From: Ziziphus jujuba
Lineage: Eukaryota > Streptophyta > Magnoliopsida > Rosales > Rhamnaceae
NCBI RefSeq assembly: GCF_031755915.1
Contig: NC_083387.1
Location: forward strand, 8,639,001-8,703,000
DNA: 64,000 nucleotides
Direction: 5' to 3'
This document shows positions 12,274-24,700 of the stretch, piece after piece. Each line of letters starts with the position of its first letter. Position 1 is the stretch's first letter. The notes under the pieces were generated by a model, which saw only the letters and a list, made by a program, of their open reading frames with translations, made no database searches and was not told the origin of the DNA. The position numbers were made by a program, and so were the translations under genes.

Positions 12274-12456
12274 GATGCAGTCATTGATTTGGGTAATGAC
12301 GGGTTTGGATGGTCATATGAGCATGCTCTATCTCTTTGGGCTGCCAAGACGAGCTAAGCTGGACCAAGTTATGGACAAGCTCATGCTGCAGCTGTACACA
12401 TACAGAAAAGTTATCATGGTTGGAAAAAGAGAAAAGAATTCCTAATCAAAGACAAG
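12274..12456 (+). pseudogene. Captured CAMTA transcription-factor exon
   Basis: An exon-like stretch with AG before 12274 and GTAAAT after 12456. One frame reads DAVIDLG, YEHALSLWAAKTS, a TAA stop, then AHAAAVHIQKSYHGWKKRKE. This is the segment around the first IQ motif of calmodulin-binding transcription activators (CAMTA), where HALSL-AAKT precedes an AAA-IQ-W-RKEFL motif. The single in-frame stop and its isolation inside the CACTA element show it is a captured fragment. It lies in the same orientation as the DnaJ fragment. Confidence 0.75.
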
Positions 12457-14126
12457 GTAAATGCCTAAGCTTACTTTATACTTCAGTTGTGTTTTTTTTC
12501 CCCGCCAAATGCCTTGAAAAGAGTAAGTTCAATGAAACATTTGTCCTCCTCTGGTATGCCAGTAGTTGCAGAAAAGAAGTTAAAAATTTTCTTTTCCTAT
12601 CCTAGTTTTTAATTGGAGATTTTACTGCTAAGAATTGTTCTTATTGCTTTTGAAAAATTGTTCTAAAAATTGATGGCATTTTATACTCTGATAGTGTAAT
12701 TATTACTGATTCTCATGTAACTAATGATTGGTAGATTTGGAAGTAGTGGTTGGGAGGCTGGGGGAATTGAAGAAGAGGTTGGAATACTTGGCAGGTTAAG
12801 GATTGACAACTTATAGGAACTTAAGAAGTCTTGAGCTTGTTATTTACTATTTTGCTAATTACATTGGTTTTTTACTAAATGATTCATGTTTTTTTTTTAT
12901 TACATAGGATCCTTAGAGAATATATTAATGAAATGCATTGGAAGATGGAGATTGTAAAGATTTAGTGGGTATAGGCAGCAATCTTGTATATATATTTATT
13001 TTTACCTAGAATTACAAACTGCTTTTTGTCTATATTTTTTCTTTTAATGTAATCTTATTGTATTTGGTACATATTATATGGTATTAGTCGCTGTCTAGTG
13101 AATTTTATAGTACAAGATAATTGTTTAATAAAGTATTATTCTTTTATGTTAATTGGTTTTGAAAAGTGTCATGTTATATTTGTAAATAATAATTAATGAT
13201 ATTGTAATCAATTACCAATATCTAATAAAAAGTTGTTTATTTGTCACTGAAATGGTTCAATGACAAATCAGATTGTCACTGATGTTTTAAGTGATAAATT
13301 AGATGTGCCATTGATAGTTTAAGTGACAAATAATATTTTGACCAGCTTATACATATGTATTGGTGACAAAATTTATGTGAACAATGACAAAAAAATATGC
13401 TTTACATGACCAAAATTGATGTCACGGTAAAATTCTAATCTATGATGAAATTTTTTTTTCTCGCAATTAGATGCTCTTTTTTGACCAAGTAAAATGTTTG
13501 TCACAAATAAATTTTGTGATGGATCTATCATAGCAAACATAAAACAAACTGATTTTGTCACCTAAACTTGGTAAGGCGACAAAAAATGGCCTTTTAGGTG
13601 ACAAAACAGCGTTGTAGGGGTTGCCCAAATATTGTGGAGTGTACTTCCCAGAAGAGGTCGATGATTTGGGATTTTCGATCACGTCGACTATCTTGTTGAA
13701 TGAAACCGTGGTGTAGACGAAATGCGGGTGGGTTTGGATGAAGTTGAAGAAGCAGTAGACGGGTCTCCATGAAAAGGGGTAGTTGTTGCAGACCTGGAGG
13801 AAAAATTCGTGGGTGAGTTGGAAATCGCATGAATTGAGTTCGAATGGAGTCGTGACTCGGGCAAGTTCTGTTGCTGGTAGAGGATGGTGCAGACTCGGAG
13901 AAGGTGCGCTGGGTTCTCTGGTGAGGCTGAGAAGGATGGTTTGAACTCCGGTGGATTCGAATTTCATGGAGCAAGAATGGGTAATGGAGGATTTGGCTAT
14001 GGTTCTTTTTCTGATTATCATTTTTTCGCGGTTCGATTTTTCTATGGGAAAAAAGTTAGCAGCTTTCTCCAGAAAATCCTCAATACTCTGAAGCTCTAAA
14101 TCAACTTTCATCGAATTGGAAAGCAA

Positions 14127-16430
14127 AATTTCAAAGACTTGCGTTTATTCCAAAATAAGACATTCACATAATTATCTTATTTGAAATTGCTCCCCAAATT
14201 CCACAACTTTATGCTTGTGTTGGTGAAGCAAAGGTTCTAAAATTCGTTGTTCAATTATTACAGCAAGTTTTAGTACTTACCGAGTAGATGGCCAGAACAT
14301 ACATTATAACCAAAGCGCAACTACTAATGAATATTGTTTTTGCCAGAAAATCTGAAAGTCTTTTTTTCAACTCATATAATTTGCAAATGTTGAGGATGAT
14401 AATTTCTATTACAAAATAGTTAGTGTGATTTGCTTATGATATATATATATAAATATATATATTGCATCAAAAGCTTCTTTTTAGTCTAAATCAGTCATTA
14501 AATGATAATCATGTCCTAGGCATACAATTAGCAAATGGAGTTGAAATTTACAGTATTTCCTGGGAATCTTGGGTGGGGTAGATCACAAGCATTTTCATAA
14601 AATCTGCTTGCCTCAGGTTGCTAGAAACTGCCATAAAAACCCACACCATAGGCTACACTGGTTGATAATATGGGCACCTGTACCAACCTGAAAAAACATT
14701 GCCACTGGCCATAGGAAGCCAAAGGGACATTGAAACTATCAATCATATACGCTAAAAATAAAGTAGCGAAATATAAAGTCAACAGTGTGCATACAGCGGT
14801 AAATTATAAAGTTGAAAGCAATATACTATAATAATATAAAACATTCTAATCTATTGGATAATATATCAGACCTATTGTCTCACAACTGTTTATGGTGAAA
14901 TGTTACCTGAAAACCCTGATTCTTAGACCAGCCTCAATCAATGTAAGTGGGCAAGATGGAGTTTCAGAATCCTCCAACTTAATAAGAACATCACTGCAAG
15001 CCCAAAAAGTGAAATCTTTCACCCACCAAAAAAAAAATAAAAAAGCAAAACAAAACAAAATTTTGAGGGGGACAGTGTTGACATATGTATTCATTGCATT
15101 GTTTAAAATATGTCCATGATGCAGTAGCAGGACAGTGTTGATCCGCATTGTTAGAATTATCCTTCTTTTTTTTTTTTTTTTTTGAACTTTTTTTCCTTAT
15201 TCTTACACCACTAATATATCTCTAGTTAGTTTCTCAGCTTCAGCCATAATTCAAGAACTAAATTGGTGTAAAATGTTGAACTTGAGCCTTGTAATTTTTC
15301 ACAAGATATCAATTAGCTTGTTAACATACCAATGAACAATACCTCCCCTGACACACAAGATATTATTATCACTATCACATTGAATTCCAGTATGATTAAG
15401 CCTACTTAAGAGATAATATTGCAGAATATGTTCTATAGTTCACCACACAAAAATGTGAAAGAGTTCACTGGAATGGATATTTCTATAATCAATCTATGCA
15501 TTAAAGTGAGTTTTGTTCAAACACCATTTAAGAAATTCTAGACAATTAGTACATCATCCAAAACAGGGCATACTTTATTAACCACAGGAAAGAGTACCAT
15601 TTTCAAGAATCTCTTTCAAGTAGATAGGCTGCCAGCATAATCAATTAGATATAATCAAATGCAATTCAACAGAAGCTAAAGAAAAGAAGAGATGAGCATA
15701 ACTTGACCCATAGAATGTGCATAAATTGACAGGAAGCCAATGAGTCCATAACATTGACTTATAAACAGAGAAATACATAATAGTACTAGCTTTCCACGAG
15801 GCATAATATAATTGGTAAGTCATCTAGACTCCTCAATAATTGGTAGAACTGTTGGATCAAGTTCTGGCCATATCGTTTACACGCGCCAATGTTTTTCAGA
15901 GGAGTCCATCATGACTTAAAAGATTTGATCTTATTGAAAATGGATGTCTTACCTTATTCTATGACGTTTAGGGAACAAAATTCCAGATCATAATTGCTTT
16001 AGTGAATAACTAAAGAAAATAGATAGATGGGAGATAGAAGATAAAAAACTAAGTCTAAACATCTCTAGTAGGTTCACTATTGGCGGGTCTCTTTGTATGT
16101 GTTAAGATAAAACACATTTCCATTGTTTTTACCTAAAATGCCATAAAAATTAATAATAATGAAAATATGCTCTTCTTTCTAGCCTTCTCAACCTAGTGTG
16201 GCCGACACGAGATAATAATGAAGGTATGTCATTCTTTCTAGGCCTAGTGTCTACCATCTCCCCAAGATGATCTAATCATTTTAGTTAAGAGGTATAAAGA
16301 GATAAGGGTTTTTCAGTACTGAAATAAGACTCTCAATCGAATTTCACCCACATAAAGCTCATCCAAAACAAAAATAAGCCAACAATAACATATACAAAGC
16401 AATAAACCAAGATTAGGTATTTTGGCAAAG
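14127..16430. other. Mostly non-coding interval between relics
   Basis: Apart from the possible exon pair at 14621-14993, nothing is supported. Open frames such as 15641-15823 on the minus strand are short and lack domains or splice context. Confidence 0.5.
14621..14993 (-). CDS. Candidate terminal exon pair of an unidentified gene
   Basis: Minus-strand exon 14993-14907 (87 bp) is bounded by TGCAG and GTAACA and reads DVLIKLEDSETPSCPLTLIE followed by AGLRIRVF. The next segment 14687-14621 follows a TTTTTTCAG acceptor, keeps the frame across the junction, reads LVQVPILSTSVAYGVGFYGS and ends in TAG. Phase agreement and splice signals argue for a real 3' end or its relic. No upstream exons could be located between 15000 and 16400, and I do not recognise the family. 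It may be a fragment left by the local duplications. Confidence 0.35.
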
Positions 16431-17577
16431 TTCATTCCAAATCTATCATAACCTAATTAAGAGTCTTTCTTTTGAATAATTATTTTTTGTCCTTGGACCA
16501 AAAAGATTAGAGATCAGAAGGAGATAATACCATTATATATATGTTTAACCCAATTTTGTACCCACCAAGGTGGCTCTTTTGGGAGCTTTTAGGGACGAAT
16601 GGCCATAAAGAACTTGATGATGAATATATAAAAGAATTCCTTTGACCCCAGATTGCCCATGCAACCAAAGAGAAACGCTCAACCTCAATATATAGAACAG
16701 ACCTTGAGCAACACTAATGAACAAATATCAGTAAAAGAACCAAAAGTAAATTCTTTTAAAGAAGTAAAAAGAAAAGGAGTCTTGATCTTCCATACCCTTG
16801 CAGCCATTGAATCAGGATATTTAAGCAAGCGCCAAACCTGTTTAACCATGCCCAAGCACAATGGATTGATTGTATCATTATTATTAAGGAACATTTTGTC
16901 ATCTATTCTCGTTTCGCCTTGAAAACTTACATATTGTCCCTTTATTTTCCATCTTTTTTTTTTTCTTTTTCTTTTTCTTTTTACAGAAATGGCCAAGAAG
17001 ATAAAAACCGGCAAGAAAGACCAACTACAAAGTAGGTCTCGTCATATAAGTTGATCATTAAGAAGGGGAAGGTCTCTAATTTTCAGAATTGAATCGGTAT
17101 ATATTTCTTGGATATAGAAAATTTGTAATTTCCAATATATATATTTTAGATCATTTGCCAACCATATGACTGAAACAAACGTTAGCTCGACGGCAATACC
17201 TATTGATTATGAAGTCAAAATACTATATCCTGTCCTTAGATCTAGATTAATTATTGATTTGAATTTTAATTTTTACCGACCTGTATTACTTATTAAATAA
17301 AGGTTTGCCGAAAAAAAAGAGAAAGAAAAAGAGAAAAAGAAAACGTTTACTAAAATATTTCAATCCAATGAATATTTATACGGTTTGTGCATGATCAAGA
17401 AGTTCAACCCTTTTCAACCGATGCATAAATAATGTAAACACATTTGGTTACCAATCAAATTGTTTCTAAAACAAAAACAAAACAGAAAAAAATAAAAATA
17501 ATAATCACCTTGACTTAAAAAAAAAAAAATTAGTTAATAATACATTCATATTTTTTTATATTAATAATGCGTTCATG

Positions 17578-19150
17578 TTAAATTATAATTACATCAATTT
17601 CAGGACATATTTGGATTTGTAATAGCTGGGCACAAGCTAAACTTCTTTCAGTGCTGTTATTTTGATCACAGAACATCACGTTATCATCTTCCCAATAATG
17701 CCAAGGAATACGAATATGAATGATTATTTTCTCGAGTGAAACAGCAATCTCAATTAAATACAAGATAAGCTCCACTTGACTTTTATACAAGCAAAACAAA
17801 ACAACTCCACAACTTTAAGATATTTATGTGAATGTCTAATGTTGGCTACTTGGCTTTCACTTTGTTAGGAATATCTATCCTTCCACTGTTACAAAACACA
17901 CACACACCAATATATATATATATATATATATGATAGAAAAATAAATACAATAACATGTTTTGTTTGTTTCTTTATTCATTTATTATTACGTTTTATCTAA
18001 ACTATTAGTATCGAAGTAGTATATAATACCTCAAGGTCGACAAGTCGAGGGAAAAACATGCTGCCCTTTTAGATGATTTTTCTAAGAAGGAGAGCTGCCA
18101 AGTCTATCGCAACAATAATTTTAGTTAAAAAAAAAAAAGAAAAAAGAAAAAAAAAACAGTTTCTTAAGATTTAAGAAAGTTAGCATTATTTTTATAAAGT
18201 TAATAAGCAAACTCTTCTAACTTTTATGTGTAAAAAATGTTTTGTAATCCAAATTAATATAAAATATTATTATTATCTTCATCTACAAACATGCTAATAA
18301 TTATATATACACATAATTCATTGTATTTTATATATCAAATGTAATGTTACATTATATATAATGATTCATAAAGTATGTAATATGGTTCATAAATATGTTA
18401 TTCATTTTATGGTGGAAATTACACATTTATAGCTCATGTTATATATAATTATGGAGCGTATTATATATTTTAGGGCCCATTATTATTGATTTTACCATAA
18501 AACCAGTCTTATCATAGAAATTTTCATATTATAAATAGTTAGAGCACTGACAAAGATCGACAAAGTATGCAAGTATGGAGCTGCGTTTACCAAGCACCAA
18601 GCCACAGGAAAATTTTGGCTTTGCCATTTCCACAGTTTATTGATATCTCCAAATGCTAACGATTAGACAATTGATGAAATTGCTGGTTTATGTCATTTCT
18701 TTCCACAATATCCCCAAATACCTAGTTAGTAATTACACAAATTAAAAGGAAATTAGTACACTTAATTATTTTTAAATAATAAATAAAATGGGGATGAAAC
18801 ATATTTATATATAATCAATTAAAATACCAACCAGGCGTTCCAAAATCCAAATCCAACCTAAGCTTGTTGACTAGAGGGAGTTGATCAAGTAGCTCCCGGA
18901 AACATCAACCTTAATCTTATGTGAGTCAATACCATAATCGAATTCTGAGTTGTTGAGGCCAAGAGACACGTAGGAAAGATTAGGAGGAGAAAAATCCAGA
19001 AACACCAGAGGAACTTGGGTTTAATTACCTTTGCGTTTCCTAGAATGATATTGCATCTTTTTCACAGCTGACAAATTGAGATCACTAGGAATGTGAGGCT
19101 GCATACTCCAAAGGATGAATCTTAGTTTGAATGGTATATATTGTATTATT
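17578..19150 (-). pseudogene. F-box/LRR/FBD protein relic, copy B
   Basis: A shorter sister of copy A. An exon-1-like start (about 19125-19050) reads DLNLSAVKKMQYHSRK followed by a GTAATT donor. Further on are VPLVFLDFSPPNLSYVSLGL (about 19020-18960) and an LRR segment near 18690-18570 containing in-frame stops. An FBD-like C terminus at 17799-17578 reads LILYLIEIAVSLEKIIIHI and is open to its stop. The F-box and first LRR exons are missing, so no functional F-box protein can be made. The FBD frame is the best preserved part of either copy. Confidence 0.7.
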
Positions 19151-19654
19151 TCGTGAACACCCACCAGATGACTTGTTTTGAAGTTTAATCTTAAATAGAA
19201 TTTGTTATACTAAGTGAAAAATAAAATAAAATATCAAAAAGAAAAAAGCGTTACGCTTGGTCTTGTCATGCACGTATTGCCTCCTTTCATTGTAGGAGAA
19301 TAATAACTAATGTATTCTACCATTTTATGTTCTATTTTTAAGTTTCTAAAATTCCGTCTATTGGTTTATAAAGGATAATTATTATTCCAAAAAAAAAAAT
19401 TTATCTATCGATTTGTTCAACTTTATTTTAAAATTATAAACACGAACCTTTAAAAAAAAAATCCTCAAAAGAATTTAAAAATTTGTACAAATACTTACGT
19501 AGCTGGAAAAAAGAAAAAAAAAAATCACATTCACTTTTACTGCCAGCTACCAAAAATAACCCCGACCTACGTTTACAGAAAATATATCTAAAATATAATA
19601 TATTTAATTAAATCAAGAATTTTCCTATAAGACAGATTCTATATAATGTATATT

Positions 19655-19965
19655 TTAAGTATATAATGCGAGAGAATAAATGGTGGTGGGACTCAGAAAT
19701 CAGCTGTGGCTCATCATGTCTTTTTTTCTCCTCTACATACGATATGGACCTGCCAACAAGACAGAGACCTGGATATTAAGCAAAATTTATCTCAATTTTC
19801 AGAACAAGAAAAACTAATTAAAACCAAATTACTCAAACACAAATGATTTAAGAAACAAAAAATCCGATAATATTTCTCTCTCACATTGCTGGAAGCAGAG
19901 AGGTGGAAGGAACAAAGACAATTGCAGAGTAATGGGACCAAGATAGAACTTTGTTATCAACCCCC
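19655..19965 (-). pseudogene. Subtilase 5'-end relic
   Basis: Homologue of the first two exons of the subtilase at 1-1436. The signal-peptide exon (about 19960-19880) carries a 4-bp insertion (TTCC) that shifts the frame and has lost its ATG. The propeptide exon (about 19760-19665) reads VHIVCRGEKKT and then hits a stop because of an extra A in an A-run. Downstream exons are absent. It is part of duplicated block C. Confidence 0.75.
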
Positions 19966-20360
19966 ACCTAGCTACAAGATTTGCAAATTTGATATGCAAT
20001 CAACAAGCTGAATTAACAAGTTCATATATGATATATTTTCTCCATTTTGATGGAAAAGAGAGACGAATTATAGATTCCCATAAGGCTTTATAACGATGGC
20101 GTAAAATGCAAGTTAATATACATGGCTGGCTTTTTATTGGGCCTAGCTAGGTTATACATCAGTGATATTGGAATTGAACTCCAATATTTTGGCAAAGTTC
20201 ATTCCAAATGTTTCATTAACCAAATTAAGAGTCTTTTCTTTTGAAGAACTTTTCTTTTTCCTCGGACCAAAAAGATTAGAGATCTTAACGATATAGTACT
20301 ATTATATGTTTGACCCAATTTTGTACCCACCTAGCTGGCTTTTTTGGGAGCTAGCTATAC

Positions 20361-21600
20361 ATATTACTTGTTTGGAAAGCTCTCCTTTGTAATCATAATT
20401 ATAAATTATTTGGATGGGGTAATTAAAAATTTTTAAGAGGCAAATCTATACTATAGTAAATATAATAAAGTTGTCCTTACATGGATCTATATTTGTTTTT
20501 CTTTTTGCTTTCCCCTATGCCCAATTCCCCCAGTGACTCGAAGCTGCACAACTGAGGCACAGGTAATGGCCCTCGACCATCTAACTAGGCACTTCGTCAC
20601 ATGAATCTATATTTCGATATCAAACAAAAATATACATATGATTTTTATTAGCCATAAAAATGGTACACATATGTGATTTCTGTAAATAAGCTGCTTTTCC
20701 ACTTCTATAACGCAATTAAATAAATATATATATGCTAGCATTGATGTTGTACTTGTACCCGCAAAATTTGAACCAAACAAATAACAAGGAAGGTTATGAT
20801 TGCACATTGACTTGGCTCACAAGATTCACTAATTTCTCTCTCTCTCTCTCTCTCTCTTGTTATTTTATTTTTTTTAAATGATAAAGAATAGCAAAGTCCA
20901 TGGGTAGCAAATGTTGATTAATGCGCAAAAGGAAAACAATAAAAGTAAATAAACCAATCCAAGCTGATGTTAATTAATTGTCTTATTTGTTACCAGCTTT
21001 TTTAATAGGATTTGGTTGAAGATCATGAAAGTTCTAAGTTTGATTCTAGTTCGACGCTGATTGATTGAATTTACGAATAAAATTTTATCGTAAAGGTTGC
21101 AAAATTGGGAAAAAAAATATATATATATATATATATATATATACTGTTGTAAAATTTGAAAGTAATAGATAGAACAATAAAAACGATAATCAAAATTTTT
21201 TTTTTTAATTTCTAAAAGATATTCTAGATGGATCAAATTCAAGTTATGACTTACGAAAAATAATAATAATTATGTATATAAAAGAGGAGAATCTTAAAAA
21301 TAAATTTCTTTCCTTTTTTGAAACGAAAAATCAGAACGTTAAATTAAAAAACATAAATGAATAAAATAAAAAATAGATAATAGATCACAAACAGTGCATA
21401 GACTTTCTATGGAAGCATTCTAATGATAGCACGCAGCTTGTAGAATTTTTTTTAAAAAATTTGAATTTTTTTTTTTTTTTAAATAATTTTTTGGGTTGTC
21501 CTCTTTGGACTTTCCGAAGAACAAAATCAAAGTCTGAAAATGTCTCTGCACGTTGGGACTTGGGACCTGAGCTCAAACGACTCTTCCAAGTAGGAAGAAA
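20361..21600. other. Intergenic AT-rich region upstream of the SH3 gene
   Basis: No gene seen. It contains (TC)n at about 20835-20860 and (TA)n at about 21117-21142. The last 150 bp before 21751 are pyrimidine-rich (CTTTCTTTCTCTTAG), consistent with promoter/5' leader of the SH3 gene. Confidence 0.5.
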
Positions 21601-21750
21601 CCTACCTCATTTGAAAAAAAGGAGCCCCAAAACCTTTCTTTCTCTTAGTTTCTCTCTTTCCCTCTCTGAGCCAAAATCCTTCGCTGGTTTTTGTTCAAAG
21701 ATTGAAGCTTTCGGGGGATTCATCTTCCTTTTTGTGGCTTTGTTTTGTGA

Positions 21751-24700
21751 ATGGAGGCTATCAGAAAGCAAGCCACAAGGCTTCGCGAACAGGTCGCTAG
21801 GCAACAACAGGTACTTTCTCTCTCTCTCTCTCTCTCTCTCTCTACTCCTTCAAACCCTAGTTCTTTCTCACTAGATCCATCTCTTTCTGCATCTAACAAG
21901 AAATAGATCCGTTTGATTGTCAGACACCTTTTTCCCAATCTTTAACTTAAATTTTCTTCTTTTTTTTTTTTTTTTTTTTTCGTTGCCTTGGGTTTCCGAT
22001 TCTTTGTTATTTCAGCTAGAAATTTTGTTTGGTTTTTGATTTTTTATTCGAAATTGCTTGAATTCAGTGTGTGCTTATGGACTGTTTCACATTGTACGAT
22101 GAATTTTGTGTTGATCCGAGAAAATTCCTCTACTAAATTGTTTTTTTTTTTCTTTTTTCTTTTTTCTTTGTGAAGGAAAAACATCTGTAATTTTCGGTTT
22201 TTACAAATTTGAAGCGGAAGACAATACATAAGTGGCTTAAGAATCTGATTGCTTTATGTGGTATTTTTGATTGAACAAATTGTTAATTGGTTTATAATGG
22301 ATTTATAAACTGATTGGTTTGCTAAAGGAACAAAATTTGCCTATTGGGTCGTTGCTTCTTCTAGGGTTAGAGCTCATAGGAGCAGGTTAGTGCGTAGCTG
22401 CAAAGTAATTTGCAATCATATGATATTGTTTTGCAAGAGCTATTAATTTCAATCCAATGAATTACGTTTTTGCAGTCACAATTTTTTATTTATTTATTAT
22501 TATTATTATTATTATTTTCCCTTCTTTTGCTGAAAACAAGAGTTGTGATGTGATTACATTGGTTGATGCTTTAGGCTGTTCTCAAACAGTTCGGGGCTGG
22601 AGGTTATGGAGGCTCAGATAATTTAGTTACTGATGAGGCAGAACTCCAGCAGCATCAAAGACTTGAAAAGCTTTACATGTCAACACGTGCTGGAAAGGTT
22701 CCAAATTATTCTCTATTTTATCTCTAATTTCATTACAATATATTTTCGTCGACTCATAAGTATTTTTTTTTAATGTGTTAGCATTATCAAAGGGACATTG
22801 TTCGTGGAGTAGAAGGATATATTGTTACTGGCTCCAAACAAGTTGAAATTGGTGAGATATTGCAGCTATATTGTGATTTTTGTTGTAGTTCAACTTTGAT
22901 GGTTGTCTAGCATCTAAACCCTGTTATTCTGTTTCTGTATCTTATCTTGTTTGATAGGAACCAAGTTGTCAGAAGATAGCCGGAAATACGGTGCAGAAAA
23001 TACTTGTACTAGTGGTAGCACATTATCAAGAGCTGCATTAAATTATAGCAGAGCTCGTGCTCAGATGGAAAAGGAGAGGGGGAATATGTTGAAAGCTCTT
23101 GGCACACAGGTTTGACATATTTTCTTATTTGTTGTGTGTATAGGTCGGTTTTGCAGGGCAGAAAGCTTAGGGTTCATAAGTATTTTGTGGGTGCTATACA
23201 TGAACATATATCTAATTTATAATTTATTATTATGTGTGTCATGGCTAAATTATTATTGACTGGTTTTTTTGGGGGAGCGGGAGGGTAGGAGCTTTTAGCT
23301 GATATACTCCCTTTCCATGGTGGATTTGTTGCATTACTTTTTTGCTTAATTACTCTTGCTTTTACTTTTTATCTTAAGGTGAACTAGTGTCTTTGACACT
23401 TGCTATCAATCTGTCAATGGTTATCAACAATGTTTATGATGTGATGTTAAGGCTTCAATTATTAGGTAGCAGAGCCATTAAGAGCAATGGTAATGGGAGC
23501 TCCATTGGAGGATGCACGGCATCTTGCTCAACGTTATGACAGAATGCGTCAAGAAGCTGAAGCTCAGGTATTTTTGAACAAAACTATTTTATATAACTTT
23601 TGGTTAGTCTAAGTTTTATCCCTGTTTATTTAGCTCCCTCCCAAATTTTATTTGTGTTTTAATTTCTCAATTTTTTGTGTTCACTGAGGACTGAAGAGTG
23701 CACAATGTCTGACCCCTTTTTCCATGCCATATGTAGTAATCCTTTTAAACAATGGCCAGATAATAGTTAAACTAAATTATCAAATAAGATTCTCTTACTA
23801 CCCTGTAGTTACCCATTTTCTTAAACCTAGACAGGCCATTGAAGTTTCAAAACGCCAAGCAAAAGTGCGGGAAACACCCGGCAATGCTGAGAATGCTATG
23901 AAACTGGAAGCTGCAGAAGCAAAGCTACAAGACCTAAAGTCAAACATGGCAATATTGGGGAAGGAAGCTGGTGCAGCAATGGCTGCTGTTGAAGCTCAGC
24001 AACAGAGACTTACTCTTCAGCGACTAATTGCAATGGTAGTACAAGTTCACTACTGTCTGTTGTAGTTTAAATTTAGATAAATTCATCTCAATATATTAAG
24101 TGGTCATATCCGAAAATTTATCCCTCTAATTCTGTGATCGATGGAAGGTGGAAGCGGAGCGTAACTACCATCAGAGGGTCCTTCAAATACTAGATCAACT
24201 TGAAAGCGAGGTATGAAATAATGCTACTATCTCGTTTTCTCATAACTATTTTACCATATTTCTCTTGTTATTGTTGTCTGTTAGATGACTTAAAACGTTT
24301 TTTGATTGTTGTCTTCATTGATTTAATGAATTGTATAATATTTGTCATTGTTCATAGATGCTATCAGAAAGACAACGAATTGAAGCACCTCCTAGCCCCT
24401 CTATTGGCAACACCATGCCACCACCTCCATCTTATGAAGAAGTTAATGGTGTATATGCTTCTGAAACACATAATGGATCCACAGATGGCGCCGATTACTT
24501 TTTAGGAGAGGTCAGGAATCAGTAGTTTATGTACCTACTTCTCACTCATGTTCTGTAGCATTCTTTCTAAGAGCTTACTTCTTTTGGTTTCACAATATAT
24601 GATGCATAAATTTATTTTTATGTAGGTCATGCATTCATATAAAGCTGAATCTGAGGTGGAGCTGAATTTGTCAGTTGGTGACTATGTTGTTGTTCGAAAG

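Larger units (their letters stand above)
9964..13641. mobile_element. Non-autonomous CACTA transposon carrying host gene fragments
   Basis: A 3678-bp element. The left end starts CACTACAAAAAATTTGGGCA and the right end, read on the minus strand, starts CACTCCACAATATTTGGGCA, continuing as matching inverted repeats. The 3-bp direct repeat TAC flanks it (9961-9963 and 13642-13644), as expected for CACTA/En-Spm transposons. Both subterminal regions (about 9990-10260 and 13240-13610) are packed with short TGACAAA/TTTGTCAC motifs, the usual transposase-binding architecture. No transposase-like reading frame is visible. The interior carries plus-strand fragments of a DnaJ gene (10868-11193) and a CAMTA gene (12274-12456), plus unidentified exon-like sequence. 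It is inserted in a PPR gene. Confidence 0.92.
8942..14126 (-). pseudogene. Pentatricopeptide repeat protein relic, split by a CACTA element
   Basis: The 5' part (14126-13645) reads HEFFLQVCNNYPFSWRPVY and VSFNKIVDVI. The 3' part (9960-8942) reads TFKIALKTLAKARELKKCVE, GLGYSLQTLNRVVQTLCECK, GSLLHGLLARGRVNEVYEVF and VGLVDLAAIFGRYGEKV. Excising the transposon and one TAC copy joins DLFWEV to LHEMGHHRL in frame, so both halves are one gene. Lesions besides the insertion: a one-base deletion near 13675, a deletion and stops after CECK near 9775, and lost sequence near 9285. The wording resembles mitochondrial PPR proteins such as Arabidopsis At1g80550 (from memory). PPR proteins bind organellar RNA; this copy is dead. 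Confidence 0.88.
16430..20360. repeat. Segmental duplicate of the 1.1-6.5 kb region
   Basis: Block B (16430-19150) matches about 2080-4135 plus about 6440-6500. Block C (19655-20360) matches about 1110-2290. Order of matches along B: TTGGACCAAAAAGATTA, ACCATGCCCAAGCACAATGG (16848-16867), GTTTGTGCATGATCAAGAAG (about 17383), the FBD-like end (about 17580), an LRR exon (about 18560-18720) and another (about 18830-19020). Many indels show that the copy is old. The stretch 4135-6440 of copy A has no counterpart, so it was deleted in B or gained in A. Confidence 0.8.
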
